From Curtobacterium pusillum (GTDB taxonomy: Bacteria; Actinomycetota; Actinomycetes; Actinomycetales; Microbacteriaceae), in contig NZ_JABMCE010000085.1 in assembly GCF_013359865.1 (NCBI RefSeq), positions 124,001 to 188,000 of the forward strand: a stretch of 64,000 bases of DNA. The letters run 5' to 3'. The notes beneath the pieces are model-generated. The model ran no database searches. It saw nothing but the letters and a program-made list of their open reading frames with translations, and was not told the DNA's origin. How positions within the stretch are numbered: position 1 is the stretch's first letter; the number at the start of each line of letters is the position of its first letter. Below are positions 26,145 through 35,236 of the stretch, in pieces. The position numbers and the translations under genes are program-made.

Positions 26145-27155
26145 TCAGTGCTCGGCGACCGTGGACTGGCGCACGACGAGTTCGGGCGTGAACTCCACGT
26201 GGAGCGTCTCGACGCCCTGGCCCTCCTCGACCTGTGCGAGCAACAGCTCGATGGCTCGGCGCCCGAGGTCCTGCGCCGGCTGCCGCACCGATGTCAGCGG
26301 GACGACCGCGACCTCGGCGAACGCGATGTCGTCGTACCCGACGATCGCGATCTCCTCGGGCACGCGGATCGTGCCCCGCATGATGAACGCCTGCTCGAGT
26401 CCTACGGCGAGCAGGTCGTTCGCGGCGAACACCGCGTCCGGGCGCTCCGACGCCGGGCGTGCCTGGATCTCCTCGCCGATGCGGCGGCCCTCGAGCACGG
26501 ACAGCGACGTGGTCGGCAGGACCTCGAGCTCCACGCCGGCCGAGCGTGCCGCTGCGACCGCCCCGGCGTGCCGGTCGGTGACCTGCCGGATGCCGAAGGG
26601 CCCCCCGACGAACGCGATGCGGCGGCGCCCGATCGCCGCGAGGTGCGACACGGCGATGCTCCCGCCCGCGACGTCGTCGACCGAGACGGACGCGAAGTGG
26701 TCGTCGTCGGAGCGGCGGTCGACGAGGACCACGGCCGTGCCCTGGTCGCGGAGGCGTCCGAGGCGGGTGAGGTCGTCGCCGGCGGGGGAGATGAGGAGTC
26801 CGGCGACGCGGCGTTCCTCGAACAGGTCGACGTAGGTGTGCTCGCGGTCGACCGACTCGTCGGAGTTCCCGACCAGGACGGCGAGGCCCTTCCGCATCGC
26901 CGCGTCCTCGGCGCCGCGAGCCACGTCGGTGAAGAACGGGTTGCCGCCGTCGAGCACGATGAGCCCGACGGTGGAGCTCCGGCCGGCCCGGAGTTGGCGA
27001 GCGGAGTCGTTCCGCACGAACCCGAGCGACGCGATCGCGGACTGCACCCGCTCGACCGTGGCGGGGGCGACCTTGTCCGGTCGGTTGAGCACGTTCGAGA
27101 CCGTGCCGAGGGACACGCCGGCGAGCGCCGCGACGTCCCGAACGCTCACTGCCAT
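26145..27155 (-). CDS. LacI-family regulator, probable rhamnose repressor
   Basis: A 336-residue LacI-type repressor: helix-turn-helix at residues 4-25 (VRDVAALAGVSLGTVSNVLN), hinge to about 58, then a sugar-binding sensor domain. It is divergent from the MFS transporter gene whose promoter carries the exact operator TTGAAACGATTCA, the same core found before rhaI. That makes it the best candidate for the regulator of the rhamnose regulon, with rhamnose or a derivative as inducer. Assignment between this and the other lacI gene is inferred from position. Confidence 0.88.
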   Translation of the reverse strand: MAVSVRDVAALAGVSLGTVSNVLNRPDKVAPATVERVQSAIASLGFVRNDSARQLRAGRSSTVGLIVLDGGNPFFTDVARGAEDAAMRKGLAVLVGNSDESVDREHTYVDLFEERRVAGLLISPAGDDLTRLGRLRDQGTAVVLVDRRSDDDHFASVSVDDVAGGSIAVSHLAAIGRRRIAFVGGPFGIRQVTDRHAGAVAAARSAGVELEVLPTTSLSVLEGRRIGEEIQARPASERPDAVFAANDLLAVGLEQAFIMRGTIRVPEEIAIVGYDDIAFAEVAVVPLTSVRQPAQDLGRRAIELLLAQVEEGQGVETLHVEFTPELVVRQSTVAEH

Positions 27156-27197
27156 GGGGTCATCCTGACATCGGGCACTCCATTTCGACGGAACGAC

Positions 27198-27226
27198 TTG
27201 CCCTCGTGTGGATCGGCGGGTAACGT
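27198..27226 (+). promoter_or_regulatory. Promoter of the MFS-mutarotase operon
   Basis: TTGCCC (27198-27203), a 17-base spacer and TAACGT (27221-27226). The operator begins 13 bases after the -10 box, where a repressor would block initiation or escape. Confidence 0.55.
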
Positions 27227-27239
27227 CCTCGCAGCACCG

Positions 27240-27252
27240 TTGAAACGATTCA
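27240..27252 (+). promoter_or_regulatory. LacI-type operator of the MFS-mutarotase operon
   Basis: Reads TTGAAACGATTCA. Twelve bases are identical to the operator of the rhamnose catabolic operon (18761-18773, opposite strand), which ties both operons to one regulator. Confidence 0.75.
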
Positions 27253-27278
27253 CCGACGAACGCACGAACGGAGGACCA

Positions 27279-28652
27279 ATGGCGGTCCGCATCGGAGCCC
27301 GCAACACCACGGGCTGGAAGGCGACTATCTCGGTCGCCATGTCGAACTACATCGAGTCCGGGTCGATCATCGCGATCGCCACGAGCCTGAGCCTCTGGCA
27401 GGCGCAGTTCCACATCGGGGACCTGCAGGTCGGACTCCTCGCGAGCCTGTCCGCGAACGCGTTCGGCGCGGCCGCCGGCGCGATCATCGGCGGTCCGCTC
27501 TGCGACCGCTACGGCCGCAAGTTCATCTACACGTACGACCTGCTCCTCTACATGCTCGGCATCCTGCTCGCGGTGTTCGCCGGCAGTTACGGCATGCTGC
27601 TCACCGGGTTCATCCTCACCGGCATCGCGGTCGGCGCGGGGGTCCCCGCCAGCTGGACCTACATCGCCGAGCAGGCCCCGGCGGACAAGCGCGCCGCCCA
27701 CGTCGGCACCGCGCAGCTCGCCTGGTCGATCGGTCCGATGGTCGGGTTCGCCCTCGCCATCGCGGCCGCACCGCTCGGGTTGCTCGGCAGCCGCCTGATC
27801 TTCGCGCACCTGTTCGTCGTCGCCGCGATCGTCTGGTGGCTGCGCCGCGGCCTGCCCGAGTCCGCGATCTGGAAGGACGAGCGCGCCGCCACCGGGACCG
27901 CGAACTTCTTCCACGGCATCACCCAGCTCTTCAGCCGACGCAAGAACCTCACCGCGATGCTGTTCCTGTTCGGCGTCTACGCCCTCTGGAACACCGTCGC
28001 CGGGCAGGCCGGCATCTTCCAGCCGCGCGTCTACTCGGCGACCGGCGTCACGAGCGTCACGGAGCAGTACGGCCTGCAGATCCTCGTGTGGGGCTGCACC
28101 GTCGCCGCGACCTACTTCGGGTTCATGCGCTTCGCCGACCGGATGAGTCGCCGGGTCCTCTACGCCATCGGCGCCCTGCTCGCGATCATCGCGTGGGCCG
28201 TCCTCATCTACGCACCGGCGAACCTCGGCACCCTCCTGTTCTTCGCCATCGCCTGGGGCATCTCGTCGGGCATCGGGGCGCAGGCGTTCTACGGCCTCTG
28301 GACCTCGGAGCTCTTCGCCACCCGCTACCGTGCCAGCGCGCAGGGCGTGCTGTTCCTGGCTGCCCGCGTCATGGTCGGTCTGCTGAGCATCTGGTTCCCG
28401 CTGCTCCTGTCCGACATCGGCCTCCGTGCCCTCGGCGGGCTCATCCTCGGGCTGCTCGCACTGTCGTTCCTCGTCGGCACGATCTGGGCGCCGAACACGC
28501 GCGGCAAGACCCTCGACGAGATCGAGGCCGAGCGCTACGGCACGGTCACCAGCATCACGGGGACCGTCCGCACGGTCGACGAGCACGAGGAGCGTCGGCA
28601 GGCGCTGCGCGACCAGGTCCGTGGTGCGCGAGACGAGCGGACGCCGCGGTGA
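27279..28652 (+). CDS. MFS sugar transporter, probable L-rhamnose importer
   Basis: A 457-residue major facilitator with twelve predicted helices. The family signature CDRYGRKFIY follows helix 2, and the C-terminal tail has the sugar-porter-like NTRGKTLDEIEAE. A GGAGG site lies before the ATG. The stop overlaps the start of the rhamnose mutarotase gene (GTGA), and the promoter has the rhamnose operator, so uptake of free L-rhamnose is the likely role. It would complement the ABC importer, which probably handles oligomers. Confidence 0.85.
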   Translation: MAVRIGARNTTGWKATISVAMSNYIESGSIIAIATSLSLWQAQFHIGDLQVGLLASLSANAFGAAAGAIIGGPLCDRYGRKFIYTYDLLLYMLGILLAVFAGSYGMLLTGFILTGIAVGAGVPASWTYIAEQAPADKRAAHVGTAQLAWSIGPMVGFALAIAAAPLGLLGSRLIFAHLFVVAAIVWWLRRGLPESAIWKDERAATGTANFFHGITQLFSRRKNLTAMLFLFGVYALWNTVAGQAGIFQPRVYSATGVTSVTEQYGLQILVWGCTVAATYFGFMRFADRMSRRVLYAIGALLAIIAWAVLIYAPANLGTLLFFAIAWGISSGIGAQAFYGLWTSELFATRYRASAQGVLFLAARVMVGLLSIWFPLLLSDIGLRALGGLILGLLALSFLVGTIWAPNTRGKTLDEIEAERYGTVTSITGTVRTVDEHEERRQALRDQVRGARDERTPR

Positions 28653-29050
28653 GCGACGGCGACCGGCGTGAGCCGCACACCGGGGACCGGACTGGAGGCG
28701 CGGCTCACGTCACCCGCGTCTGCTTCCGACTGCAGGTGGCGGCCGAGCACATGGACGCCTACCGGGAGCGTCACGCCGCGGTCTGGCCCGACATGCTGCG
28801 GGCCATCGCCTCGGCCGGGCGGCGGAACTACTCGCTCTTCCTCGACGACGACGGCCTGCTCATCGGGTACTACGAGACGGACTCGGTGGCCGACGCCGAC
28901 GCCTCGCTCGCTGCGTCCGAGGTGGCGACGGCGTGGGAGTCGCACATGCAGGACCTCTTCACCGGGGCCACCGGGCGGGCCGACCAGGCAGCGCGGGTGC
29001 TGCCGGAGGTGTTCAACCTCGAGGACCAGCTGGCCGCGGCACGGGGATGA
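28649..29050 (+). CDS. rhaM: L-rhamnose mutarotase with N-terminal extension
   Basis: A 133-residue RhaM/RhaU-type mutarotase that interconverts alpha and beta L-rhamnose so the isomerase receives the right anomer. The domain runs from about residue 21 (TRVCFRLQVAAEH), with the conserved YRERHAAVWPDML and the C-terminal EVFNLEDQ. Family members are near 105 residues; here about 20-25 extra residues precede the domain, and they are partly encoded by a half-copy of the family A repeat (28690-28703). The GTG start overlaps the transporter stop by four bases, giving translational coupling. No later in-frame start codon exists before the domain. Confidence 0.88.
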   Translation: MSDGDRREPHTGDRTGGAAHVTRVCFRLQVAAEHMDAYRERHAAVWPDMLRAIASAGRRNYSLFLDDDGLLIGYYETDSVADADASLAASEVATAWESHMQDLFTGATGRADQAARVLPEVFNLEDQLAAARG

Positions 29051-29116
29051 CCCGACCTTGCGGTGCTCGTGCCGGGCGGTGCTCGTGCCGGCGGACGTGC
29101 TGCCGGCCCGACGTGG

Positions 29117-30127
29117 TCAGCGGGGGAGTGCCGCCAGGACCTCGGCGGCGCGGACGGCGTCCTCGCGCGAGACGTCCAGGTGCGTCACGAGCCGGATGCG
29201 CCGCGGCCCGAGCTGCATGAGCACCACACCCCGTTCGGCCGCCCGGGCCACGAACGCCGCGGGGTCCGAGACCTCGGCGAAGACGATGTTCGTCTGCACC
29301 GTGTCCGGGTCGACGTCGAGTGCCGCCGCCAGCACCCGAGCGTTGGCGTGGTCGTCCGCGAGCCGGTCGACGTGGTGCCGGAGCGCGAACCGTCCGGCCG
29401 CCGCGAGGAACCCCGTCTGCCGCATGCCGCCGCCGTACCGCTTCCGCCAGATCCGCGCGGCGTCGACGCGCTCACGGGAGGCCACGAGCACGGAGCCGAC
29501 CGGGGCGCCGAGGCCCTTCGACAGGCAGACGGACACGGTGTCGAACCCGGCGGCGAGCTCGGGCAGCGGTGTCCCCGACGCGACGTGGGCGTTCCAGAGC
29601 CGTGCGCCGTCGAGGTGCAGGGCGATGCCGTGCTCCCGGGCGTAGGACTGCACGGCGCGGACCTCGTCGAGCGGCTGGACGGTGCCGCCGCCGAAGTTGT
29701 GCGTGTTCTCGACCGCGATCGCCGCCGTCGACACCGAGTACGCGCCCGCGTTCGGCTCGGCGATCTCCTGCACCGCGGCGGCCACGAGACGACCGCGGTC
29801 GGAGGCCCAGGTGCGGGTCGTGATGCCGGAGAACACCGCCGCTGCGCCGAGTTCCGCACGGACGACGTGCGCCTGCTGGTCGGCGACGAGTTCCTCCCCG
29901 GGGCCGACGAGCAGCCGGAGCCCGAGCTGGTTCGCCATCGACCCCGACGGCGTGAAGAGCCCCGCCTCGCAGCCGAGCAGGTCCGCGACCTCCTGTTCGA
30001 GGGCCGCGGTCTCCGGGTCCTCGCCGAAGACGTCGTCACCGACCTCCGCCTCGGCCATCGCGGCGCGCATCGCCGCGGTCGGACGGGTCACGGTGTCGGA
30101 GCGGAGGTCGATCGGCGCGTCGGTCAC
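29117..30127 (-). CDS. ltaE: Low-specificity L-threonine aldolase
   Basis: A 336-residue PLP enzyme of the beta-eliminating lyase fold that cleaves L-threonine or allo-threonine to glycine and acetaldehyde. It opens with [12 protein letters not shown], has [15 protein letters not shown] and the PLP lysine in [17 protein letters not shown] start with TAGCGT six bases upstream on the minus strand, a leaderless arrangement. It diverges from the phosphoesterase gene. Confidence 0.9.
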   Translation of the reverse strand: MTDAPIDLRSDTVTRPTAAMRAAMAEAEVGDDVFGEDPETAALEQEVADLLGCEAGLFTPSGSMANQLGLRLLVGPGEELVADQQAHVVRAELGAAAVFSGITTRTWASDRGRLVAAAVQEIAEPNAGAYSVSTAAIAVENTHNFGGGTVQPLDEVRAVQSYAREHGIALHLDGARLWNAHVASGTPLPELAAGFDTVSVCLSKGLGAPVGSVLVASRERVDAARIWRKRYGGGMRQTGFLAAAGRFALRHHVDRLADDHANARVLAAALDVDPDTVQTNIVFAEVSDPAAFVARAAERGVVLMQLGPRRIRLVTHLDVSREDAVRAAEVLAALPR

Positions 30128-30186
30128 CAGGCAACGCTAACGCGCCGTTCAGTCCACCGATCACCGCCGTGGCTAGCGTGGGGCCC

Positions 30187-31101
30187 ATGCAGCCGCCCGC
30201 AGCAGGAACCCTCCGCGTCCTCCACCTCTCCGACACCCACCTGACGGGCGACCGCGCCCTGCACCAGGGATCGGTCGACACCACCGCGGCGCTCGAGCGC
30301 GTGCTCGCCCGCGTCGACACCGTTCCCGGCACCGGCCTCGTCGTGGTCTCCGGAGACGTGTCCGAGGACGGCTCCGCGGAGTCGTACGCGGCGGTGCTCG
30401 AGCGGGTCGGCGGTTGGGCCGGACGGCACGGTGCGGCGCTCGTCGCCGTCCCCGGGAACCACGACCTCCGCGAGGGGTTCCGGCAGGTCCTCGCGAACGG
30501 GCACGTCCTCGGCGAGGGCGGTCGCCCGCTCGCGCACACGATGGAGTACCACCCGCCGACCGTCCCGGTCTGGGGTCAGTCCCTCGTGTCGGGACGCCGG
30601 ATCGTCACCGTGGACACCAGCGTCCCCGGCGCCGGGTACGGCGAGATCACGGACGCGTCGCTCGACCGGCTCCGCGCCGCCCTCGCCGGAGACCACGCGC
30701 CGCACGGCACCGTGGTGGTCCTGCACCACCCGCCGCTGCCGGCCCCGACGGCCCTGCACGACGCGCTCAAGCTCCGGAACCCCGGCGACCTCGCCGACGC
30801 GATCAGCGGCTCGGACGTGCGGGTCGTGCTCGCCGGGCACTACCACCACCACTTCGCCGGGTCGCTCGCGGGCGTTCCGGTGCTCGTCGCCCCGGGCGTC
30901 GCGAACGACACCGACGTCACGGGCGTCTACGACGAGGAGGCGGCGTACGTCGACGCGGGCGCCCTCGTCGTCGACATCGCCGAGGACGGCTCCGTCTGGT
31001 CGACGCCGGTCCGCGTCCCGCGACCGGACGCGGATCCGCTCGCGTTCGCGTTCGACGCGGAGACCGTGACCCGGATCATCGAGGCGTCCACCGGTCCGTG
31101 A
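30187..31101 (+). CDS. Metallophosphoesterase, CpdA/cyclic-nucleotide phosphodiesterase-like
   Basis: A 304-residue calcineurin-like phosphoesterase. All metal-binding blocks are present: LSDTHL, VSGDVSED, VPGNHDLR, VLHHPPLP and LAGHYHHH, in the order of class III phosphodiesterases. The substrate may be cAMP or another phosphodiester. TAGCGT lies seven bases before the ATG, favouring a leaderless start here over the upstream GTG at 30169. Confidence 0.85.
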   Translation: MQPPAAGTLRVLHLSDTHLTGDRALHQGSVDTTAALERVLARVDTVPGTGLVVVSGDVSEDGSAESYAAVLERVGGWAGRHGAALVAVPGNHDLREGFRQVLANGHVLGEGGRPLAHTMEYHPPTVPVWGQSLVSGRRIVTVDTSVPGAGYGEITDASLDRLRAALAGDHAPHGTVVVLHHPPLPAPTALHDALKLRNPGDLADAISGSDVRVVLAGHYHHHFAGSLAGVPVLVAPGVANDTDVTGVYDEEAAYVDAGALVVDIAEDGSVWSTPVRVPRPDADPLAFAFDAETVTRIIEASTGP

Positions 31102-31119
31102 CGCAACCGCCTGCGGGCC

Positions 31120-31153
31120 GGGAGGCGCGGTGCGGGCCCGCACCGCGCCTCCC
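31120..31153. repeat. Family A perfect 34-bp palindrome
   Basis: Two 17-base arms, GGGAGGCGCGGTGCGGG (31120-31136) and its exact complement (31137-31153), with no loop. It lies 18 bases after the phosphoesterase stop and probably also serves as its terminator. Confidence 0.85.
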
Positions 31154-31248
31154 GTCGGTCGTCTGCGCGCGTCGGTACCCGGCGTGTTCGGGTTGCGTTC
31201 GGGAGCACCGAGTAGGCCGGTGCCACACCTCCAGGGAAGGAGCACCCC

Positions 31249-32307
31249 ATGCGGATCGGCAGTGCAGTGCAGTACGACCGGTACGGCGGGTTCGACGTCG
31301 TCGAACTCGTCCCCCAGGAGCGTCCGGAACCGGGACCGGGCGACGTCGTCGTGGAGATCGTCGCGTCCGGACTCAACCACATCGAGCGGTTCCTCCGCGA
31401 GGGCGGACTCCGCGACCGCATCGAACTCGAGTTCCCCGCCCACCAGGGGGTCGACTTCGCCGGCATCGTCCGCGCGAAGGGCGCCGAGGTCCGGCGGATC
31501 CGCGTCGGCGACGAGGTGATGGGACACGCCCCCGACGGTGGCGCGCACGCGACCTGGATCCGGGTTCCGCGCGAAGCCGTCATGGTCAAACCGACCCACG
31601 TTGGCTGGGAGGTCGCCGGCGGCCTGTACCTCGCCGGGTGCACCGCGGTGTCGATCGTCCGCGATCTCCGGCTCGGGCCGGACGACACCGTCGTCGTCAG
31701 CGCCGCGGCCGGCGGGGTGGGGCACATCGAGTGCCAGCTCGCACACGACGCCGGGGCCACGGTGATCGCCCTCGGGAGTCCGCGCAACCACGACTACCTG
31801 CGGCAGATCGGCACCCTGCCGGTGGTCTACGGGGACGGCGAGGAGACGCGCATCCGTGACGCCGCGGACGGCCGTCCGATCACGGCGTTCATCGACAACC
31901 ACGGCGACGCGTCCGCTCGGAGCCTGGCGGCCGCGCTCGGCGTCGACGAGAAGCGCTTCGTGTCCTCCGAGGACCGCCGCGACGTCGAGATCCGGTTGCT
32001 CCGCGCACCGGCGGCCGATCACGAGGTCATGGAGGACCTCGCCCTGCTCGCGAAGGCCGTCGAGGAACGCCGTGTGCAGGTCCTCATCTCGGGCTTCTAC
32101 CCGTTCGAGTACATCGTCGACGCCTACGAGGACCTCGCCGAGATGCACTCCCGCGGCAAGGTCGTCGTGGGCATGCAGCCCGTCGAGTCCGGCGCACGAC
32201 TCGACTGGTACCGCTCCGAGAAGGCCAGGGACCTGCGTGACCGGTACGCGGAGGAGCGCGCACCCGAGACGGAGACGATGGCGGGCGGTTCCGCCTCTCC
32301 TAGCTGA
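31249..32307 (+). CDS. MDR-family zinc-independent oxidoreductase
   Basis: A 352-residue medium-chain reductase of the quinone-oxidoreductase type. The GroES-like domain (1-125) lacks the catalytic zinc cysteines of alcohol dehydrogenases; the Rossmann motif is VSAAAGGVGHIECQL (about 162-176). Such enzymes reduce quinones or enones with NADPH. An AGGAAGGAG site precedes the ATG. The last 8 bases overlap the 3' end of the converging permease gene. Confidence 0.82.
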   Translation: MRIGSAVQYDRYGGFDVVELVPQERPEPGPGDVVVEIVASGLNHIERFLREGGLRDRIELEFPAHQGVDFAGIVRAKGAEVRRIRVGDEVMGHAPDGGAHATWIRVPREAVMVKPTHVGWEVAGGLYLAGCTAVSIVRDLRLGPDDTVVVSAAAGGVGHIECQLAHDAGATVIALGSPRNHDYLRQIGTLPVVYGDGEETRIRDAADGRPITAFIDNHGDASARSLAAALGVDEKRFVSSEDRRDVEIRLLRAPAADHEVMEDLALLAKAVEERRVQVLISGFYPFEYIVDAYEDLAEMHSRGKVVVGMQPVESGARLDWYRSEKARDLRDRYAEERAPETETMAGGSASPS

Positions 32308-33175
32308 GGACGTCCTTCGTGGCGAAGCGGCTGTACGCCAGCGCACCGAACACCACGACGTATCCGAGCTGCAGCACGGCGTTCGACCCGAAGGAGTCGA
32401 ACGCGATCGGGTCCCGCAGCAGGTCGCCGAACCCGAGCCACTGGTGCGAGAACAGGTACGGGTGCAGCCAGTCCAGCTGCGGCAACTGGTCGAGCACCTG
32501 GGACGCCCCCGCGAGCACCACCGTGGCGGCCATCGCCCCGACCGGCACGGTCGTCAGCGTCGACGCGAACAGGCCGATCGCCGACAGTCCGAGCATCGAC
32601 AGCGCGACGTACAGCGCGAGGAGCAGTGCCCGGCCGGCGTACGACCAGCCGCCGACCTGGGTGCCGGAGAGCAGCGTGACGGGCCCGATCGGGAACAGCA
32701 CCGCCCCGATCGCCGCCCCGACCAGCACGATGAGCAGGGTCGCCGCGAGGCAGAACGCGACCGCGCCGGCGTACTTCACCAGGATGAACCGGACGCGCCC
32801 GGTCGGTGCGACGAGCAGGTAGCGCACGGTGCCGTGGCTGGCCTCGCCCGCGACCGTGTCGCCGGCGACCACGCCGACCGTCAGCGGCAGGAACAGCGGG
32901 ATCGAGACCGTCAGGGCGGTGAACGCCACGAAGAGCCCGTTGTTCGTGATGTCGCCGAGGAACGCCGGGCCGCCGCTGTCGTCCCCGGTGGTGAGGCGCA
33001 CCGCGATCGCGATGAGGATCGGCACGAGTGCGAGTGCCCCGAGCATCGCCCAGGTACGGCGGCGCCGGAAGACCAGCGCGAGCTCGGAACCGAGCAGCGC
33101 GAAGGGACGCTGCCGACGTCGCGGGAACGAACGGACGTCGGGGGCCCGCCGGACGACGACGTCAGGCTGCGACAT
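32300..33175 (-). CDS. ABC-2 type permease
   Basis: A 291-residue exporter permease with six predicted helices and a basic N-terminal tail (RRAPDVRSFPRRRQRP). It overlaps the upstream ATPase gene by 14 bases, and its end overlaps the converging oxidoreductase gene. Last gene of a three-gene operon (LolA-like protein, ATPase, permease). Confidence 0.85.
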   Translation of the reverse strand: MSQPDVVVRRAPDVRSFPRRRQRPFALLGSELALVFRRRRTWAMLGALALVPILIAIAVRLTTGDDSGGPAFLGDITNNGLFVAFTALTVSIPLFLPLTVGVVAGDTVAGEASHGTVRYLLVAPTGRVRFILVKYAGAVAFCLAATLLIVLVGAAIGAVLFPIGPVTLLSGTQVGGWSYAGRALLLALYVALSMLGLSAIGLFASTLTTVPVGAMAATVVLAGASQVLDQLPQLDWLHPYLFSHQWLGFGDLLRDPIAFDSFGSNAVLQLGYVVVFGALAYSRFATKDVLS

Positions 33176-34169
33176 CGAATCCCTCCCCGGTGAGCGCGAC
33201 GAACAGGTCCTCGAGCGTGCCCCCGCCGACCGTCAGGCCCCGCACCCGGACGTCGGCGCGGACGAGCTCGGCGGTGATGGTCTCCGGCAGGAGCTCGTGC
33301 GGCAGGTCGGCGACGAGGGCGTCCGCACCACCGTCGTGCCGGGGCGTCAGACCGAGGCGCGTCAGGACGGAGCCGGCCTCGCCGAGGTCCGGGGTGCGGA
33401 CGGTGACCGTCCGGGCGCCGGCGGACCGGAGCTCCTCGAGGGTGCCCTGCGCGACGAGCCTCCCCGTCCGCATGACCGCGGCGTGCGTGCACACCTGCTC
33501 GATCTCGGCCAGCAGGTGACTCGACACGAAGACCGTCGTGCCGTCGTCCGCGAGGGAACGGATGAGGTTGCGGACCTCGCGCGTGCCCTGCGGGTCGAGG
33601 CCGTTCGTCGGTTCGTCGAGCACGAGCAGGTCCCGCGGTGCGAGGAGGGCGTTCGCGAGTCCGAGCCGCTGCTTCATGCCGAGCGAGTACGCGTGCGCCT
33701 TCTTGTCGGCGGCGTGCGTCAGGCCGACGCGGTCGAGGGCGCTCGCCACGCGGTCCGTCCTGGTGCGCGGGTCCGACGTCGGGTCGGCGGCGTCGAAGCG
33801 GAACAGGTTCGCCCGTCCGGACAGGTACGGGTAGAACGCCGGCCCCTCGACGAGCGCACCGACGCGCGGAAGGACGTCGTGCAGCGCCTTCGGCATCGGT
33901 TCGCCGAGCACCTCGATGCTGCCGCCCGTCGCGCTCGAGAGCCCGAGGAGCATGCGGATCGTGGTCGTCTTGCCGGAGCCGTTCGGTCCGAGGAAGCCGA
34001 AGACGGCGCCTCGGGGGACGGCGAGGTCGATGCCGTCCACGGCGCGCTGCCTGCGGAACACCTTGCGGAGGCCCGTGGTGCGGATCGCGAGGTCCGGTCG
34101 CGTGGCCGGTGCGGACACGTCGGGCGCCGGTCCGTGCGCGCCCGACGTGTCGGCGTCCGTCGTGCTCAC
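33162..34169 (-). CDS. ABC transporter ATP-binding protein, BcrA/DrrA-like
   Basis: A 335-residue ATPase with Walker A GPNGSGKTT (61-69), a degenerate signature YSLGMKQR as in the bacitracin/daunorubicin exporter family, and Walker B LLVLDEPTNGLDP. The first 25 residues are a disordered Asp/Ala/Pro tail. GTG start overlaps the stop of the LolA-like gene (GTGA). Works with the permease downstream; the cargo is unknown. Confidence 0.88.
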   Translation of the reverse strand: MSTTDADTSGAHGPAPDVSAPATRPDLAIRTTGLRKVFRRQRAVDGIDLAVPRGAVFGFLGPNGSGKTTTIRMLLGLSSATGGSIEVLGEPMPKALHDVLPRVGALVEGPAFYPYLSGRANLFRFDAADPTSDPRTRTDRVASALDRVGLTHAADKKAHAYSLGMKQRLGLANALLAPRDLLVLDEPTNGLDPQGTREVRNLIRSLADDGTTVFVSSHLLAEIEQVCTHAAVMRTGRLVAQGTLEELRSAGARTVTVRTPDLGEAGSVLTRLGLTPRHDGGADALVADLPHELLPETITAELVRADVRVRGLTVGGGTLEDLFVALTGEGFDVAA

Positions 34170-35236
34170 TTCGCGGCGGCGACCAGGGCGGACACCGGCA
34201 CGGCGCCCGCGAGCACCCGCCCGTCGTCCGTCAGGTAGACCGACACGAGCGACGTCTGGACCGCGCGACCGCCGTCGACGGACTTCGTCAGCTGGTTCAG
34301 CAGCCCGGTGGCGTCGACACCGAGCGACGACCGGTCGACGGTGCCGGCCGGGAGCTCGGCGATCGTGCTCCAGCCCTTCCCGCTGAACGTCGGCTCGTCG
34401 CCGGAACGCTCGCCCTGACGGTGCGTTCCGTCGCCGTTCGCGTTCGGTGCGGCGTCGGAGAGGTCCTTCGTCTCGACCTTCGCGTTCGACGGAGGTGTGA
34501 AGTCGAAGAGCCGTGCGGCCGGTGCGCCGTACTGCAGGCTGGTGAACCCGACCTGGACGGCGGGGTCGTCCTGCCCCTTCGCCTCGATGGTGGCGCGCAG
34601 CGGGAGGCCGGTCTGCTGGTCGACTGCGAGTCGCACCGTGCCGACCAGCGTGCCGGAGGACTTCGGGGTGAGCGTGATCTGCCAGGCGTCGTGTCCGGCG
34701 ACGCGGACGTCCTTCGGCTTCGACACCGTCGTGGACGGCGTGATCGCCGTGATCGCCTGCTTCGCGACGTCGGACGGCGTGGTGGTGCCGTCCGGGGTGG
34801 CCGCGTCCTTCGGCAGCGTGACGTGTGTCGCGGTGCGCTCCTTCGAGTCCCAGGTCCAGACCTCGGACCCGTTGCGGATGACGTCCTGCTCGGCGAGCTG
34901 CTGCGTCAGCTGGACGCGCTGCTTGTCCGCGCCGTCGACGTAGACACGAGCGGTGTGCGACGAGGTGAGGAGGCCGAGCGCGTCGGAGGCGTCGCCCTCG
35001 AGCGAGGAACCCCCGGAGCCCGTCGGGAGCTCGGGGAGACCGAGGTCGCTCGTCTGCTCGAGCTTGCCCGAGTACTTCGCGTCGGACGACTTCGCGATGC
35101 TGGCGATGACGTCGGCAGCGCTCGGGTTCGTGCCTGCGATCGGGTCGCTCGACGCGTTCGCGATCATGGGTGCGGCGACCGCGCCGGCGACGACGACCGG
35201 AGCGATGACTGCGGGCAGCCAGGCTGACTTCTTCAT
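34166..35236 (-). CDS. Secreted LolA-like protein
   Basis: A 356-residue exported protein. MKKSAWLPAVIAP and a hydrophobic core end in IANA-SS (near residue 28). The mature part has the beta-rich LolA/LolB-like pattern (YVDGADKQRV, VWTWDSKERTATHVTLP, DQQTGLPLRATI, LFDFTPPSNAKV) found in actinobacterial relatives of lipoprotein carriers. It is translated first in an operon with an ABC exporter and coupled to it, so it may receive or deliver a lipid or lipoprotein cargo. That role is inferred from fold and context. Confidence 0.75.
   Translation of the reverse strand: MKKSAWLPAVIAPVVVAGAVAAPMIANASSDPIAGTNPSAADVIASIAKSSDAKYSGKLEQTSDLGLPELPTGSGGSSLEGDASDALGLLTSSHTARVYVDGADKQRVQLTQQLAEQDVIRNGSEVWTWDSKERTATHVTLPKDAATPDGTTTPSDVAKQAITAITPSTTVSKPKDVRVAGHDAWQITLTPKSSGTLVGTVRLAVDQQTGLPLRATIEAKGQDDPAVQVGFTSLQYGAPAARLFDFTPPSNAKVETKDLSDAAPNANGDGTHRQGERSGDEPTFSGKGWSTIAELPAGTVDRSSLGVDATGLLNQLTKSVDGGRAVQTSLVSVYLTDDGRVLAGAVPVSALVAAAK

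Noticed and set aside
26148..27278. Continuous plus-strand frame before the MFS transporter
   Set aside because: It is antisense to the lacI repressor and has Arg/Asp-rich composition; the transporter start with GGAGG is at 27279.
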